From assembly GCA_009809945.1 (NCBI GenBank), contig WTPW01000998.1:195702-259701 (forward strand): a stretch of 64,000 bases of DNA. Direction: 5' to 3'. The DNA comes from Gigaspora margarita. Taxonomy: Eukaryota > Glomeromycota > Glomeromycetes > Diversisporales > Gigasporaceae. The translations under genes were made by a program, and so were the position numbers. Position 1 is the first letter of the stretch, and each line of letters starts with the position of its first letter. Below are positions 21,024-34,512 of this stretch, piece after piece. The notes under the pieces are model-generated. The model was not told where the DNA came from. It made no database searches and worked only from the letters and a program-made list of their open reading frames with translations.

Positions 21024-22233
21024 TCCCTTAAACTGTAAGCAATTCCAGAAAAATTGCTATGGTGGCAGTGGCTTTAAACCTCCAATCACGTGACTTTGTT
21101 CACTTTTCATGTGATATTAGTATATCCAATCAAAATGCGCAGTTGGCTCATTTTTTTTTTTAGAGAGTGCTTTTGCTTTTATTTAGAAAGTAATTTTATT
21201 CTTTAAAGAGAGATTTTATTTTTTTATTTTTCTGTTAAATAGAAATAATAAATAGTAATAATGCTTTCCTATTTTTTTTTGCTTCCTCTTTTTTTTTTTT
21301 TTTAGGGAGTGACTTTTTTTTGAGACCAAAATTTTTCGTGACAGCCCAAATTGTTGTGTCACGTGATCATAATGCTGCATTCTGATTGGGTTAAATTAAA
21401 AACATATACGTTCATATTTTTACAATTTACTAATAAATTGTTAATTTTTAAAAGCCTACTGCTCCACCAATTTAGCTTTAAATTAAAATCTAAACCACAA
21501 GTTTTATTCTTTAGGTCATAAAGAACAAAACTTGTGGATTAGTTTTACATTTTATAAATTTTTAAAAGAGGAGTAGTATTTTTTGTAAAGCTATTTTTTA
21601 TGGAGATTTAAAGCCACTGGCACCATATAAATATGCTTATGATCTATATTTTTTAAAACTTAAAATATTTAATTAAAAATTTTTTTGATAATATTTGAAA
21701 ATAAGGATTATATTATAGTAGTATTTAATTTTATGTTATAAAAAAAAAAGTTTAAGTTGCTTATAAGCTAAAAATAGATAAATTTTAAAAAATTTATTAG
21801 CCAAAAAAATTATTTGCTTATTCTAGGCAAACTCTATAAATATTAGCTCTAGCTCTCTGTTCTAATACAATATTGTAGTTTATAAAAAGGATTACAACTT
21901 TAATTATTGCAACTTTTGTGATTTACTTGTAAAAATTAGGACTTTAATTAGAAGTAAAATTTTTTTTATAGACGGGAAAATATAAAATTTAAAAAAATCT
22001 AAAGAAAAGCTTTATAGTAAAAATTTTAAATTAAAATCTTCAAACTTTTATTACTTTAAAGTTTATTAATAATTTTAAAAAATTTTTGTAATAAAGTTTA
22101 TAAAATATATTTTAAAAAAAATATTCTATAAATAAAGTATACCCCATATTCTTAATAAACTTTTTTTTATTTAAAAAATTGTAAATATGTTTAAAAATTC
22201 TAGGCAAATTTGCCTGGAATACAGTTTAAGGGA
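21024..22233. mobile_element. TA-flanked 1.2-kb element, non-autonomous
   Basis: Perfect inverted ends TCCCTTAAACTGTA preceded by TTA and followed by TAA, so the symmetry including flanks is 17 bp. TA lies at 21022-21023 and 22234-22235. No transposase frame is present. A second TIR element lies inside. Confidence 0.65.
21060..21625. mobile_element. Nested TA-type element, TIR TGGTGGCAGTGGCTTTAAA
   Basis: Left TGGTGGCAGTGGCTTTAAAC and right (complement) TGGTGCCAGTGGCTTTAAAT, TA on both sides. It contains a hairpin with CACAAGTTTT arms at 21496-21540. Non-coding. Confidence 0.65.
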
Positions 22234-22507
22234 TAACAAATAAAGATTAGCATTATGGGAAAATATACTAAAATTAAACTACTTTTATCAACTTCTAGAG
22301 GAAAGAGAGTGTAATATAAAACACTAAATCCAGTTGGTCTTGTCTTAATTAGTACAATTCTGAAAGACAATAATAAAAAAAAACTTTATTTATAGTGATT
22401 GTCACACACTTTAATCAAGACAAAAACCTGTTAAAGTGATGTTTGGTAATCAATTATTCTCACTTAGATTCTTTTTGTTTAATTTGTTTTATTTCTCATT
22501 TTGGAGT

Positions 22508-22982
22508 CATATCAGCAGATCAGCGTAATTGGATCTTTTTTTGATAAACTATTACACAAAAATTTGCTCCTAAGTAATGTTGAAAAACTAACAAATGAAG
22601 TACTTGTTGCAACTAACAAAAGAGCTTTTTGACATCTATACAATTTAAAAAACCAATAAAATCCAATAAAAGAGCTATGCTAAGCTGTAAAAAGAAGTAC
22701 TTTTACCGTTTGTTGAAATACTCAGGTGTTTTAGGATGGGTTGGGCATTGAAAGATGGGTTGGTAACTATCAAGGGTAAATTCAGAAGCGAATTTTCAAA
22801 AAAATGGGCTTTTTAATATACTTTTGGCTTATAATTAAATACATGAATTTCATAATTTTCTACGTATTTAATTATAAATACAAAGCTGGTTAAAAAGACC
22901 ATTTTTGTGAAAACTCACTTTGTAATAAATTTTTGTGTAAAATTTTTGATAATCCTCAATCATGATTGGTCGAGCTGATATG
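22508..22982. mobile_element. 475-bp foldback-containing element, copy 2
   Basis: Inverted ends CATATCAGC and GCTGATATG. The reverse complement aligns end to end with 8408-8872, roughly 85 percent by eye. The two copies share the inner foldback and the AACCCATCC and CAACAAACGG blocks. Confidence 0.65.
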
Positions 22983-23360
22983 TTACGGCAATCCACTGAT
23001 ATGGTTCTAACTATATAAACACAGATAGGTGTTTTCTTCTGCTGATCGAGCAACCTATACAGCTTTTTTAGCATTGTACAATATTCTATTTGCTTTTCTT
23101 TATGACTGTTATACTGACAGGTCATTAAGAACTTTATACCAATGACTGTTGTTTCAGCAGGCCATACCTTTGAACCAAAATCATATAACTGTCATCCAAA
23201 CAGATCATAAGGTCACAAAAACTATATACATATATTACTGTTGTCTGACAGGTCATATTACAAAACAAACTTGTAAATCATGCCCAATTTTACTCTATAT
23301 GACTATCATCCCAACAGGCCATCCAGTAATACCATATTGGCAAGGAGGAGGGGATGATAT
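22983..23360. repeat. Irregular array of CTGTYRTCCYRACAGGTCAT motifs, copy 1
   Basis: About five motifs near 23104, 23142, 23188, 23236 and 23300, spaced 38-64 bp. The whole block is homologous, inverted, to 54880-55375, including GGTGTTTTCTTCTGCT. The 125-codon frame starting at 23149 runs through the motifs and is treated as repeat-derived. Confidence 0.6.
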
Positions 23361-25440
23361 AACCAGAACTAATGTTAGGTTTATAGAAGAAACAAGGTTA
23401 ATTCACCAACATATGTATATACTCAGAACAATATCTATCATTATTTCATACTTACACATACTGACCGATTATTCAATTCTTATCTCATACACATACTATA
23501 CACAATACTTCAAATGTTTAGAGTAAAAATTACTATATACTTACTTAATCTTGATCGATCCACTGATTAATCAAATGATCGAATATGTAATTATAACTAG
23601 GTAAGTCACATACCTGATTTGAGCTAATTTGAGCCAAAAACTGCCTTGATACTTACATATTAAGCAGTTTTTAACTTTATTAAACATTATGAAAATATAT
23701 AATGAGATTATGCTCTACTTCACTACTTTCTCTTCTACTTTGCCATATTTTGTGCTCTTTTCAATTTTACTATATACCAATAAACACACTTCACTTTTAT
23801 GCTCCTTTTTTAATTTGGCTACTATATGTTCATGTGGTATTGTCACATGATAAAGAAAAAATGAGAATTGAAAAGTACAAGCCCATACTATAGTGTAGTG
23901 CATTCTATAATTTTGTTTTTTTTTTTTGACTCATGCTATAGTATTGTATGTTAATCTTATTGTGCTTAACAACTAGCTGAGTAGTAGGTACAATAGATAC
24001 AACAAATACTACAGACTTGTAGATAGAGAGGTAGTTCAAGCACAAAGAAGCCAAATTGTAATCAGGCAGTAAAAAGAAAATGAACAAGTCAAATATAGTA
24101 AGAAAGCACTAAAACTTCCACATGTATCTTTATAATCTCTATTACATGCACTGACCTGCATATTCATAGCCTTAATCATATAAATACCTTACTCACATGC
24201 ATACAAACATATGCATATATCTATTGTTTTCATAAATGCCTCAATTTTATAACAATTCATATAATGCATTTAAACCAAAATTCATTGTAAGCTACAAATG
24301 CCTATAAGAAAATGTATTATAAAGGTACAGGTTAGTAGTGCAAAGGCATAAATTAGTAGTACTAATTAAACCCTGATTTTGTATATAGGAAGCTTGAATT
24401 GGCACAAACTGTATACCTGTACTAACTAGACTATTAATGACTTAGGTTTTGCAATACTTAACTTGTCAAAATAGCACAGATTTGTTACAGTTATTAATGT
24501 GAAATAACATACTATATTATTGTGATAAAAAAAAAATACATACAATTAGATTACATAAATTTATATTAACAATCAATATAATATAAACAAACTAACTGTA
24601 CATGTATCAAAATTTTGTAAAAAATTTTTTTGTTAAGACACCTAGAGCAGTTTCATTAGTAAAATTGCTATATGAGATATTGCAACTTTTTAAAAAAAAT
24701 TGTGTATTAATTTATGCTCTTCGTAAAATAAACCAACATGTACTACCTTTGACACATATTATTCTGTAAAATAAAGATATCATTATATATAATGTGACAT
24801 AAACTCTACTACTTTTTACCATGTCATTCCATCAATACTCCTGTACATATCACTCAACTGTACCATTTCGTGAACTACTTTTTTATAGGACTAGTGATTC
24901 TCACGATAATAACCGTAACATAACTTTTTCAATGCCTACAAAATTACAACAATTAGGTTTTAAATTCCATATACAATATTTATAAAAAAAAACTTTTTAA
25001 ACTTTAAAATTTTATAAACTATAATCTTATTTATTATACTTTAATATACTGCATATAAACAAAAATTTTGCTTCTTGCAATTTAGCTGCACCTTTAGTTT
25101 TTTTTTAAATTTTTTTTAGAAATATATTATTTTGAGCAAGTGTATTGTAACACACCTCATAGATCTGGTATAACATAAAATCAAAACAATAAATAAAAGC
25201 TTGTTAGTTTAGAGTTAGGGTCAGGATCAAGTTAGGGTTTGAGTAAAAACTTTAGCAAAAGATTCTGACCCAAAATTTGGTTAGGAATTTTTTTTGTTAG
25301 AATGTAAAGAGAGGTTTCATAAGCAAAATTATAAGCTACAAGTGATTTTTAAAATATTACTATTTTTTTTGATTTTGCATTACACCTGATTTTACAATCT
25401 GATTGGCTGATAATGTGAATGCACTACAGTGCATATGCAC
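23361..25440. other. AT-rich non-coding DNA
   Basis: Short chance frames only. 25210-25430 resembles 44540-44690 (GTTAGAATGTAAAGAG, TTACACCTGATTTTAC), so a diverged dispersed repeat is present. Confidence 0.4.
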
Positions 25441-26020
25441 TAAATTACATAGCTCTTTTTTTATTATTTATTTTTTTTTTATTTTTTTTTAATGCTTTTT
25501 TTATTTTAAACTTTTTATTTTTTTATTTTTTTTATTATTTTTTTTATTTTAAATTTTTTTTTACTTTATATATTTATTTTATTTTTATTTAATTTTAATT
25601 TGTTTTTTATGAATTTTTTTTTAATTTTTATTATTTTTTTCATTTTTTCTTTTTAATTTTTCTTTAATTTTTAATTTTTTTTTATTTTTTTTAATTTTTT
25701 TTAAATTTTTTTAAATTTTTTAATTTGATTTTTCTATTTTTATAATTTTTTTAATAAAAAAAAACATAACATTTTTTTATTAAATTTTTTATTTTTTATT
25801 TAAATTTTTTATTTTTTAAAAAAAATTTTTATTTTTTTATTTAAATTTTTTATTTTTTTATTTAAATTTTTTATTTTTTTATTTAAATTTTTTATTTTTT
25901 TATTTAAATTTTTTATTTTTTTATTTAAATTTTTTATTTTTTTATTTAAATTTTTTATTTTTTTATTTAAATTTTTTATTTTTTTATTTAAATTTTTTAT
26001 TTTTTTATTTAAATTTTTTA
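25440..26020. repeat. AT-only low complexity ending in a 21-bp satellite at an assembly gap
   Basis: The last part (from about 25790) becomes regular, with ten or more head-to-tail copies of a 21-mer consisting of TAAATTTTTTA and a T7 run, and it stops at the gap. The array probably continues into the gap. Confidence 0.85.
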
Positions 26021-26766
26021 NNNNNNNNNNNNNNNNNNNNNNNNNNNNNNNNNNNNNNNNNNNNNNNNNNNNNNNNNNNNNNNNNNNNNNNNNNNNNNNN
26101 NNNNNNNNNNNNNNNNNNNNNNNNNNNNNNNNNNNNNNNNNNNNNNNNNNNNNNNNNNNNNNNNNNNNNNNNNNNNNNNNNNNNNNNNNNNNNNNNNNNN
26201 NNNNNNNNNNNNNNNNNNNNNNNNNNNNNNNNNNNNNNNNNNNNNNNNNNNNNNNNNNNNNNNNNNNNNNNNNNNNNNNNNNNNNNNNNNNNNNNNNNNN
26301 NNNNNNNNNNNNNNNNNNNNNNNNNNNNNNNNNNNNNNNNNNNNNNNNNNNNNNNNNNNNNNNNNNNNNNNNNNNNNNNNNNNNNNNNNNNNNNNNNNNN
26401 NNNNNNNNNNNNNNNNNNNNNNNNNNNNNNNNNNNNNNNNNNNNNNNNNNNNNNNNNNNNNNNNNNNNNNNNNNNNNNNNNNNNNNNNNNNNNNNNNNNN
26501 NNNNNNNNNNNNNNNNNNNNNNNNNNNNNNNNNNNNNNNNNNNNNNNNNNNNNNNNNNNNNNNNNNNNNNNNNNNNNNNNNNNNNNNNNNNNNNNNNNNN
26601 NNNNNNNNNNNNNNNNNNNNNNNNNNNNNNNNNNNNNNNNNNNNNNNNNNNNNNNNNNNNNNNNNNNNNNNNNNNNNNNNNNNNNNNNNNNNNNNNNNNN
26701 NNNNNNNNNNNNNNNNNNNNNNNNNNNNNNNNNNNNNNNNNNNNNNNNNNNNNNNNNNNNNNNNNN
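26021..26766. other. Assembly gap (746 N)
   Basis: Unsequenced. T-rich low-complexity DNA lies on both sides. Confidence 0.99.
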
Positions 26767-27385
26767 CTTTATTTATTTTTATTTTTTTTTATTTTATTTA
26801 TTTTTATTAAATTATTTACAGTATTTAAGAGTAGGAGGTACTTTTTTAAAATTATATATAATATTAATGGTAAATTTTTTTTATAATTAATTTTATAAAA
26901 AATTATATTAAGTAAACTGATTTTAATATTTAAGATAAGTTTGTAGAGCCAGTTTTTCTGATTCTAATAATAGTAAAATTATTAAAATTGGTTAAAAACT
27001 CAGTAAAAAATATATTTTTAAATATTGGGTATTAAAATTTAGTAATAAAACTAATTTGTAAATTTACATAAATTGACCAATCAGTATTAGCAATTTTGTG
27101 CAACCCAGAAAATTTTGGGCTAACCCAGAAAAATTTTGTAATATATACAACTATCTTTTTTTTAAAATATAATAATAGTTCAAACTTATCATAATAGATC
27201 AATTGTTTTATTTATATTTAGTAAAATTTAATGAAAATTAGTTGTAATTTAAAAAAGTTTTATTAGTAGCATATAACAGTTTTATAAGAAAATTTCAAAA
27301 TATTATATAAAACTATATAAAAATAATCTATGAACTACTACCCTTAAAATTCATCCTGAATCTAGATCTAAATCAGATCTAGATT
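26767..27385. other. AT-rich non-coding DNA
   Basis: No gene. About 26920-27010 resembles 52680-52760 (CTGATT-TAATAATAGTAAA, ATTAAAATTGG), a diverged dispersed repeat. Confidence 0.4.
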
Positions 27386-27565
27386 AGGACCCCGAAATAT
27401 ACATAGATAGGTCAGGTATGAATTTGCTTATTTTTAAGGTTTTTTATACAGATCTTTTCTATTCATAGTAATTTTATTGCTTATTTTTAAAGTTTTTCTG
27501 CAGATCTTTCTCTTTTGAGTAATCCTATAATTAACCTGACCTATCTATATATATTTCGGGGTCCT
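27386..27565. mobile_element. 8-bp-TSD MITE family, copy B
   Basis: Ends AGGACCCCGAAATATACATA and mirror. Perfect duplication TCTAGATT at 27378-27385 and 27566-27573. The interior is conserved with copies C and D (TTTGCTTATTTTTAAGG, CAGATCTTT). Confidence 0.9.
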
Positions 27566-28197
27566 TCTAGATTACTTTTTTTTATACTCTGTAAAATAAG
27601 TTAAGTTTTTTTTTTTGTTTAGGTTTTTATTTTATTTATTTTTTAACTTGACTTTTTTTGTTAGAATGCCAGATAGTGGAATTACAGCTAAGGATCTGTA
27701 AGATTAGGAGTTTGGCAGAGTGGATTCTTATTTTTTTTTATTTGTTTCTTCTTTTTATTTGTTTTTTTTTTAAATTAGTATTAACATTTATATTTGGGTT
27801 TATATATTTGTTATCCATTTGCATTTATTGGAGGTTTCTTTATTATTAGTATCATCTAGTTTGGAGCCTATTTTACTGTCGATGTATTACCTGGTCTTTT
27901 TCAGCAGTGGTATTGTCTATTTCAGTGTTCTTTTATTGCTAGCTTATTACTGTCATTGGTTTGGAATTACTTTCATTGCTAGTGTATTACTTGGGCATTT
28001 GTGTTTTTTAATTGTATAGTGAAGTATTAGTTTCTATTTTTTTTTGCTTAAGTGTTGTATTTGTGCAGTTCTAATTCTTTTCAGGTTCAGAATAGATAGC
28101 TGTCACATTTTACTTTTTTGGTGTGTTATTGGGTATATTTGTCATTGGTGCTGAGTTTGTAATGCTGTGTTTGGCACTTTTTTCATTATTTCATATG
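27566..28197. other. T-rich non-coding DNA
   Basis: Frames at 27658-28019 are hydrophobic because of T-richness (poly-Phe/Leu) and show no domain. Confidence 0.4.
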
Positions 28198-28491
28198 GGG
28201 TGGCAATTATTTCACTGACAATCACTTCACCTACATAACATTTTACCGACAATTATTCTCTGACAGGTTCATTTTACTGACAGTTTATTTCACTAAAGCT
28301 CATTTCACTGACAAAGTAATTCTGGTCATTGTGTTAGGGTCAGGGTAAAGTTAGTGTATTTTTTTAAAAAAAACTTGTCAGTGAAATGAGCTTCGGTGAA
28401 ACAAACTGTTGGTAAAATGAACTTGTCAGAGAATATTTGTCAGTGAAATGTTATGTCAGTGAAGTGATTGTTGGCGAAATAATACAGACCC
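28198..28491. mobile_element. Long-TIR (Mutator-like?) element, copy 2, 9-bp TSD
   Basis: Arms of well over 100 bp, beginning GGGTGGCAATTATTTCACTG on the left and GGGTCTGTATTATTTCGCCA on the right. The perfect 9-mer TTTCATATG flanks it at 28189-28197 and 28492-28500. Nine-bp targets with long arms fit Mutator-like elements. Inside are repeated TCACTGACAA motifs. Confidence 0.75.
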
Positions 28492-28746
28492 TTTCATATG
28501 TATGTTGTTGGGATTTGGTAGATAGAACAGTTAGAGAAGTTAGATTATATTAGATATTTAGATAAAAGAATAATATCTTTATGGCATCTTATTGTGTCTT
28601 TATTAGAGTTCTGCAATTTATTTGATCTTCAAATATTTGAATCAAATGTTTGATCAAATTCAAAATTTTTTTTTTTCACTTTGGCAGTTTCGCCAGTACT
28701 TTATTAAGATCCTAAGTATAACGATAAATTTATACACTTGTTTACT

Positions 28747-28927
28747 AGAACCCCGAAATATACATAGATAGGTCAGGTATGAGTTTGCTTATTTTTGAGG
28801 TTTTTTATACAGATTATTTCTATTTATAGTAATTTTTTTGCTTATTTTTGAAGTTTTTTCTGCAGATCTTTCCTTTTTTAGTAATCCTATAATTAACCTG
28901 ACCTATCTATGTATATTTCAGGGTCCT
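28747..28927. mobile_element. 8-bp-TSD MITE family, copy C (in the LINE 3' region)
   Basis: Ends AGAACCCCGAAATATACATA and mirror. Perfect duplication TGTTTACT at 28739-28746 and 28928-28935. It is younger than the LINE it interrupts. Confidence 0.9.
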
Positions 28928-29334
28928 TGTTTACTCCTAATTTGCAAGCCTGATATTACCCGGCTACCCTAAGGCGCCCAAGTGCAACCTACTGCACTAG
29001 CTTAAGATCGTTCAGAAACTAGGGGCTGTGTTAAACCAGCCTAAGTGCCACAACAAAATGGCTTTTTACCAGCTAATATTCTATCACCTATCGCTGACAT
29101 GCAAAGTTTAAGAACCTTGCTTCTGCTCCATTTTTCTTCTTTTAACTTCCTCGTTCAACTTTCCTTCTTTATTTGTAGAGCTTTTGCATAACTTGGATTA
29201 GAGGTTCTCTTCTGAGTCTTCTTTTTAGCCAAAATTCCTGTCTTTGGGACCTGTTTTTTATGCTGATTTCTCTTATGCATCCAGAGGATTTCTTCTTTTC
29301 GCTCCTATTCCACTGTCTTTTTACAGCTTTGTCT

Positions 29335-32300
29335 TCAAATAATTTCGTGAAAGTAATCCCATGCTATAAGAGGAAAGAATTGCAAAATTAATTTTACATC
29401 ACTTCTTGCAAAACCTAACATTATTAGATTCTCCTCGGTGCAAGTCTTATATAAACCCCTTATAAGACCTTCTCTCCTTTCCTTTCTCTCCTGCGCACTT
29501 AAACCAAACAGACAATTGTAGAGTTGTGTTGCTGAAACTTCACTCTTCTTTCCGTCTTCATTTAAGAGTGCAAGTATAAACTTGACTACTACTTTNTCAT
29601 TNTCTTGCCAAANNGTTTCTTGAGCTTCGCATATTGCCAAATGTTCCTGAGTCTCCTTGANATTGCTTTTACACACTTTACATATATCATCCTTATATAG
29701 GTCCGGACGCACTGTTTTGAGATTAGCAAGAGTCAGAAGCCTACTATGTAAACACTTGATCAAGAAATTGAGTTTCTTTCCTTTATGCATTGAAGTACAC
29801 CTAACACCATTTGTCTTTTAATTCTTCTCCAAAGACTTTCCTATGCCCATGTATGGTAGTAGTCTTTTTCTTCTAGCTAGCTAGGAACGCTAAACATTCT
29901 CCACTCTGCTACTATTCGCGATTCTTCAATTTCTTTTATAACTTTTCTTACTGGCATTTTGATAAGCTAGTCTTGCCAGTATATATTGTATCTGATTCTT
30001 GAGCTTACTTCCGTATTCTGAACTATAAGTAAGGGGGCTTCCTGACCTTCTTTTGCTAACTCGTCCACTTTGTCATTCCAGTAATTATTACTATGCCCCT
30101 TGACTTTAATCAACTCCATTTTTAAGTTTTTACTGCATTTTGTATCTAGGATCTTAAGCAACAAATTATAGTTCTTCTGCCGTAACCACTCCTTGTTTGA
30201 CCTAAATCTTTTACTTGCATTAATTCCCAGAATCGCAGCTGTACTGTCAGTATAGATCTTGACCTTACTATCTTGTGGGGTTATTAATAGGACCACCCAG
30301 ATTGCTGCTAGTTCTGTTCTTGTTGACGAGGGCCAATTTTGAATACTGAGGTTCCCTTTCTGGATCATTTTTTTCTCTTCTTTGTCGACCTGTATCCACC
30401 CTAAACCTTGTTTACAGCTCTTTCCCCTTTCTGAACTCTCCTTGCGCAATGAACTATCTGTATAAAAAACTACACAATTACCCGCTATGCTAATGTTTTT
30501 ATCTAACTGCTCTAGTAGCAAATTTTTGCAGTAGTGACTAAAACCCTGCCTTTTTATCAATTCTATCTCTATTCTCTCTATATTAATAACCCCTGTCAGG
30601 CTTGCTCTAGCAATTCTATCTAACTCCTCCTTTTTAACTATGCACTTTTCTAATGAGCTTTTAACCATATCTGCTGATATGTTAAAAACCCAATTGCTCT
30701 CCTGCCTTTTAGCACCCTGGAGTGCTGTAAAAATTTCCTTCTTTTGAACCTATTGCTGCTATGACTTGTCTGAATTACTTGCTTTATTTGCTGCTAGTCT
30801 AATTCTGGCTCCCTCTTTATTAATGTCCAGCTATTTTTCTAAAAGCACTTTTCTTTCTTTTTTCTCAACTACTCTACGTATATCTATCTCATTCTCCTTA
30901 CCCTTCATTAGCACCTATTCTTATTTTCTACCATCTAATGTAATTTTCTTTCACTTAATTACAGGTGCTAATTCATTCCCTTCTGAGACCTAAAATTCCT
31001 GTTTAACTTCTCTTGTTATAGGATTCGCAAGGACAGTAGCTTCAATATCTTTGAACCATTGTGGAACTTTTCTTCTATTAGATTTATCCTTTGATCGTAT
31101 GTATTGGCTTCATGATATAAGTACATTTTCTTGTTTGTTAAGGAGTTGTGACAAGAAAAGCAGATCGAGCACCGCAAGAACTCTAGCATACTTGACTACT
31201 GTTTTGTCTTTGAGCAAACTGCAGATTGCTATATCTGTACCACATAGCTTCTAGCTATCTTGTAATGCTATAATAGAGATGTTGATTTCCTTTGCTCTCA
31301 GTAAGACCAACATAGTTTGGTTAAATTTTCACAATTTTTCTAACATTTTTAGATTACTGTTATCATGTAAACCAAAGTCCTCTACTAAGCCAGCTAGTTT
31401 ATGTCCTTGCTCAATTCTAATTCTGTGATTGTGCTAATCTGGCTTTCATCATTTAGACGATTGTGTACACTAGTTATTTGCTTATTCAACAACTCAGCCT
31501 CTAAAGCCCAGAAGTTTCCTATATTTCTATGTATTACTACATAGTTAGGCATCGTACTCTGGAGTTCTAGCTTGCTCTTTGCTAGTCTAATAATCGGCTA
31601 ATGAATTTTGTTAATTAGCGCCTTTGACATTCTTGAGAGCTGTAGCAAATAACAGAGCTTAGGAATAATGCACATATTGTTAATATATACTAGTTGACTG
31701 GCCGTTAGCTTTTTCTATCTCAATGCCTGAACTGTTTTTTGTACTATTCCCTTGGCTTTTAAGAACAATTGCCTTTCGTTTAATCTACTGTTCAACCAGA
31801 CACCAAGCAATCTTGTTATGTTATGCGGTTTTTCATCTGAATACAATCACTACCAAATGTAATGCTTCTTTCTTCTACTTTTGTTTTTGGGTTAAACACA
31901 ATCAAATTTGATTTTTTAACATTAATTTGTATATCGTTGATATAAAAAAACTCATTTGCTATTAACAGCGTTTTCTCTATAACCTGCTTGTTTGGTGCCA
32001 CCCATGTTGTATCATCTGCATAGGCTACTACAGCTACCTTGATCTCCTTCTTTTGTATATAATCCCTTGATCTTAGCTTAGGTTCTGACGTATTGACGTA
32101 GTACCCAGTTCCTTTGCCTCTTGAATTCTTACCAAAAGAGAATCTTAAAAAATGCGCCAGAGTAAAGGGGAGAGCACCTCCCCTTGTTCAATTCCATCTA
32201 CTATTTCTACTGGTTCTGTAAGACCAACTGCTGTTATAATTTTTGATGATTGGTTTTCAAAGAGCGATAAAATTAACTCTATTGCTTTGTCTAGTATTTT

Positions 32301-34512
32301 GATTCACTCTATTGCTCTTTTTAACATACTAAGCAAAACCGAGTCGAATGCCTTTTTCATATCCTGTAGCACTACCCAAAGTTTAACATCCTTCTTTTTT
32401 GCATCTTCTACTACCATGTTGACTATATGTACTGGGTGCTCTGTTGAACCGCCAGGCAAACCAGCAAAATTCCATCCTTTTAAAATTTGGTGCTTGACTA
32501 GAACCTTTGATAACCTGTTTGTTAAGATCTTTGTTGTGCACTTTCTGAAAGTCTCTAAAAGGGCAATTGGCCTAGTATTACCCAAATCATAATTCCAATT
32601 TGTACTCTTCAGAATTGGGTATATTTGTGCACATTTCCACTCTTTAGGGAATGTCACCTCCATAATACAGTAGTTTGCAAATTGTCGAAAGATTCTTTGG
32701 AAAGTAGGGCTAGCATTCTTAATTAAATTGTAGGTAATACCCGAGATGCCCGGAGCTATTTTGACTTTAAGACTCCCAATAACCGTGTACCATTCTTCCT
32801 CTGTGATTTCTGATAGTAAATCCTTAAACCAAGTATTCTGAATATCCTTTATTGGTTTGTAAAGCTGTGCCCAAATGCTCCTTCTGCCAAAATCTTGTGT
32901 TTTACTTGTTCTCATTTGATTTTCAAAGTGAATTTTAGTTTCTTCGAGAACTTCCTTTGGGTTCGTAACTAACACCTTAGTTGCTTCTTTCTCTTTAAAA
33001 AGTCTATCCAATACAACTTTGACTTGAGGATGATTTAGCAAACTATTCAACATCTTTTCTTAATTATTTGCTATCATCTTGCATCTGCATTCTATGCATT
33101 CCTCTATTTCTCTTCTTTTATACTTTTCTATTTCACCTGATCTTCTCTTATTAACGATTCACCACTATCCTTTCATATCGTCATACCAATCTTCTAGATC
33201 CCCATTGGTAGCCAAGGATACTAAGATTGAATTTCTAGTTTTGTTTTGCAATATCTAGATTAATGATCAGTTTTTCTTCTACTTGATTTATATCGAAGTT
33301 ACTCTTTTTTATCGAGCGCATCCACTTGCTCATTTTGGAGATTAATACAGAGAGCTTAGACTTTTTGTTGGTGCCTCCCTTATGCAATAGATTATTGTGT
33401 ACCTTCTTTCTTGGTATACTCCTATTCACTGCTTCTATAATGCTCGATTTAATGACATTCTATGCTTGGTTTATTAGCTGTACTCGACAACTTCCTTTTC
33501 CATTTTTACTGTTATCATGACCTGATAACTTGTCCAGAGTGGTTTTTTTTCTTTGTAACTTCTTATCCAAAACTGATCTAAAATCTTCCCAATTCTCTGT
33601 GGTGGCTTGATCATAGAGATAGACTATTCTGTGATGTTTTTTGTTCTTCTCAACTGCTACTGTCAAGCCAAAGATTTGTGGGTTGAGCCATAGTGTTGTA
33701 GAGGTTGCTTTGTGATCACTACATGTGACAAAATATATATCTAGAATCTCTGCTCTGGTTATTAAATTTTCTGATACCCATGTTTGATCTATTCTTGTAC
33801 CACTTTGACTATTAGATCATGTGACTTCTTTTTCTGTTGGATTTAAGAATCTAAATGTGTCTATGAAGTCATTCTTGTTTAATCATCTATGTATTTTTGA
33901 AACTTTGTGACTACTAACTTTGCTTTTTGATATTTTGTCCAGCTCTAAGTCCACTACGCAATTAAAGTCCCCTAAAATTACCATGTGCATTCGCTTGTTA
34001 TGTTTGCTATATATATCTGTAATCTCCTTTAACACCTTGTCCATTACACTTCCATTATTTGGTGAAATGTAAATCACAATTATAATTAACTCCATATTTC
34101 TAAAATAGAATCTTGCTACCATTATGAACTTGCTAATTCTATTTACACCTTCTAAATACTTTTCTCATGCATGCTTGATTCCTAATGCAACACCTAAACC
34201 TTTCCTTTTATCTATTGATGTATCTGACCAAAAAAATCCAAAATTTTCTACCTTTTTCCCTACAAAAAACCTTTCCTTTCCATTCAAATTTGTCTCCATT
34301 ACTGCAAATATGTCGAATGCTTCATCATCTAACCACTGACCCAATGTTTCAAATTTTTGTTGATTTGTTTTTAATCCGTTGATATTGTGACAACCTATCT
34401 TCAAAATTAACTCCTTTTGCAGTAACTCTTTCCTATTCGTGTCTACACCGGGAACTCTGCTTGATGAACCAACTGGTTCATCTATTGATCCATATACAAC
34501 TGGTACGCCCAT
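29335..34512 (-). pseudogene. LINE ORF2: endonuclease, reverse transcriptase, RNase H (decayed)
   Basis: It starts at the ATG at 34510-34512, which overlaps the ORF1 stop as TAATG. Endonuclease pieces: HNINGL and METNL (34165-34512), VILGDFNCV (33883-34122), GTRID and CSDHKA (about 33700-33810). RT pieces: GISGITYNLIK, TRPIALLETFRKC, LPGGSTEHPV and QDMKKAFDSV (32304-33053), then IEQGEVLSPLLWRIF (about 32155-32200) and the catalytic AYADDT (32009-32026). RNase H (29967-30668) is one open frame with FYTDSS, STRTELAA, KIYTDSTAA and VKGHSNNYWNDKVDELAK. A Cys/His knuckle (CKVC, HLAIC) lies in 29335-29790, a stretch with ambiguous bases. Stops sit at 33159-33161, 33165-33167, 33460, 33817, 33883 and 34165, with frameshifts near 32050-32120 and 33240. 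Product: target-primed reverse transcription machinery, now non-functional. Confidence 0.85.

Noticed and set aside
23149-23526. 125-codon plus-strand frame
   Set aside because: Runs through a repeated motif array that recurs at 54.9 kb without the frame.
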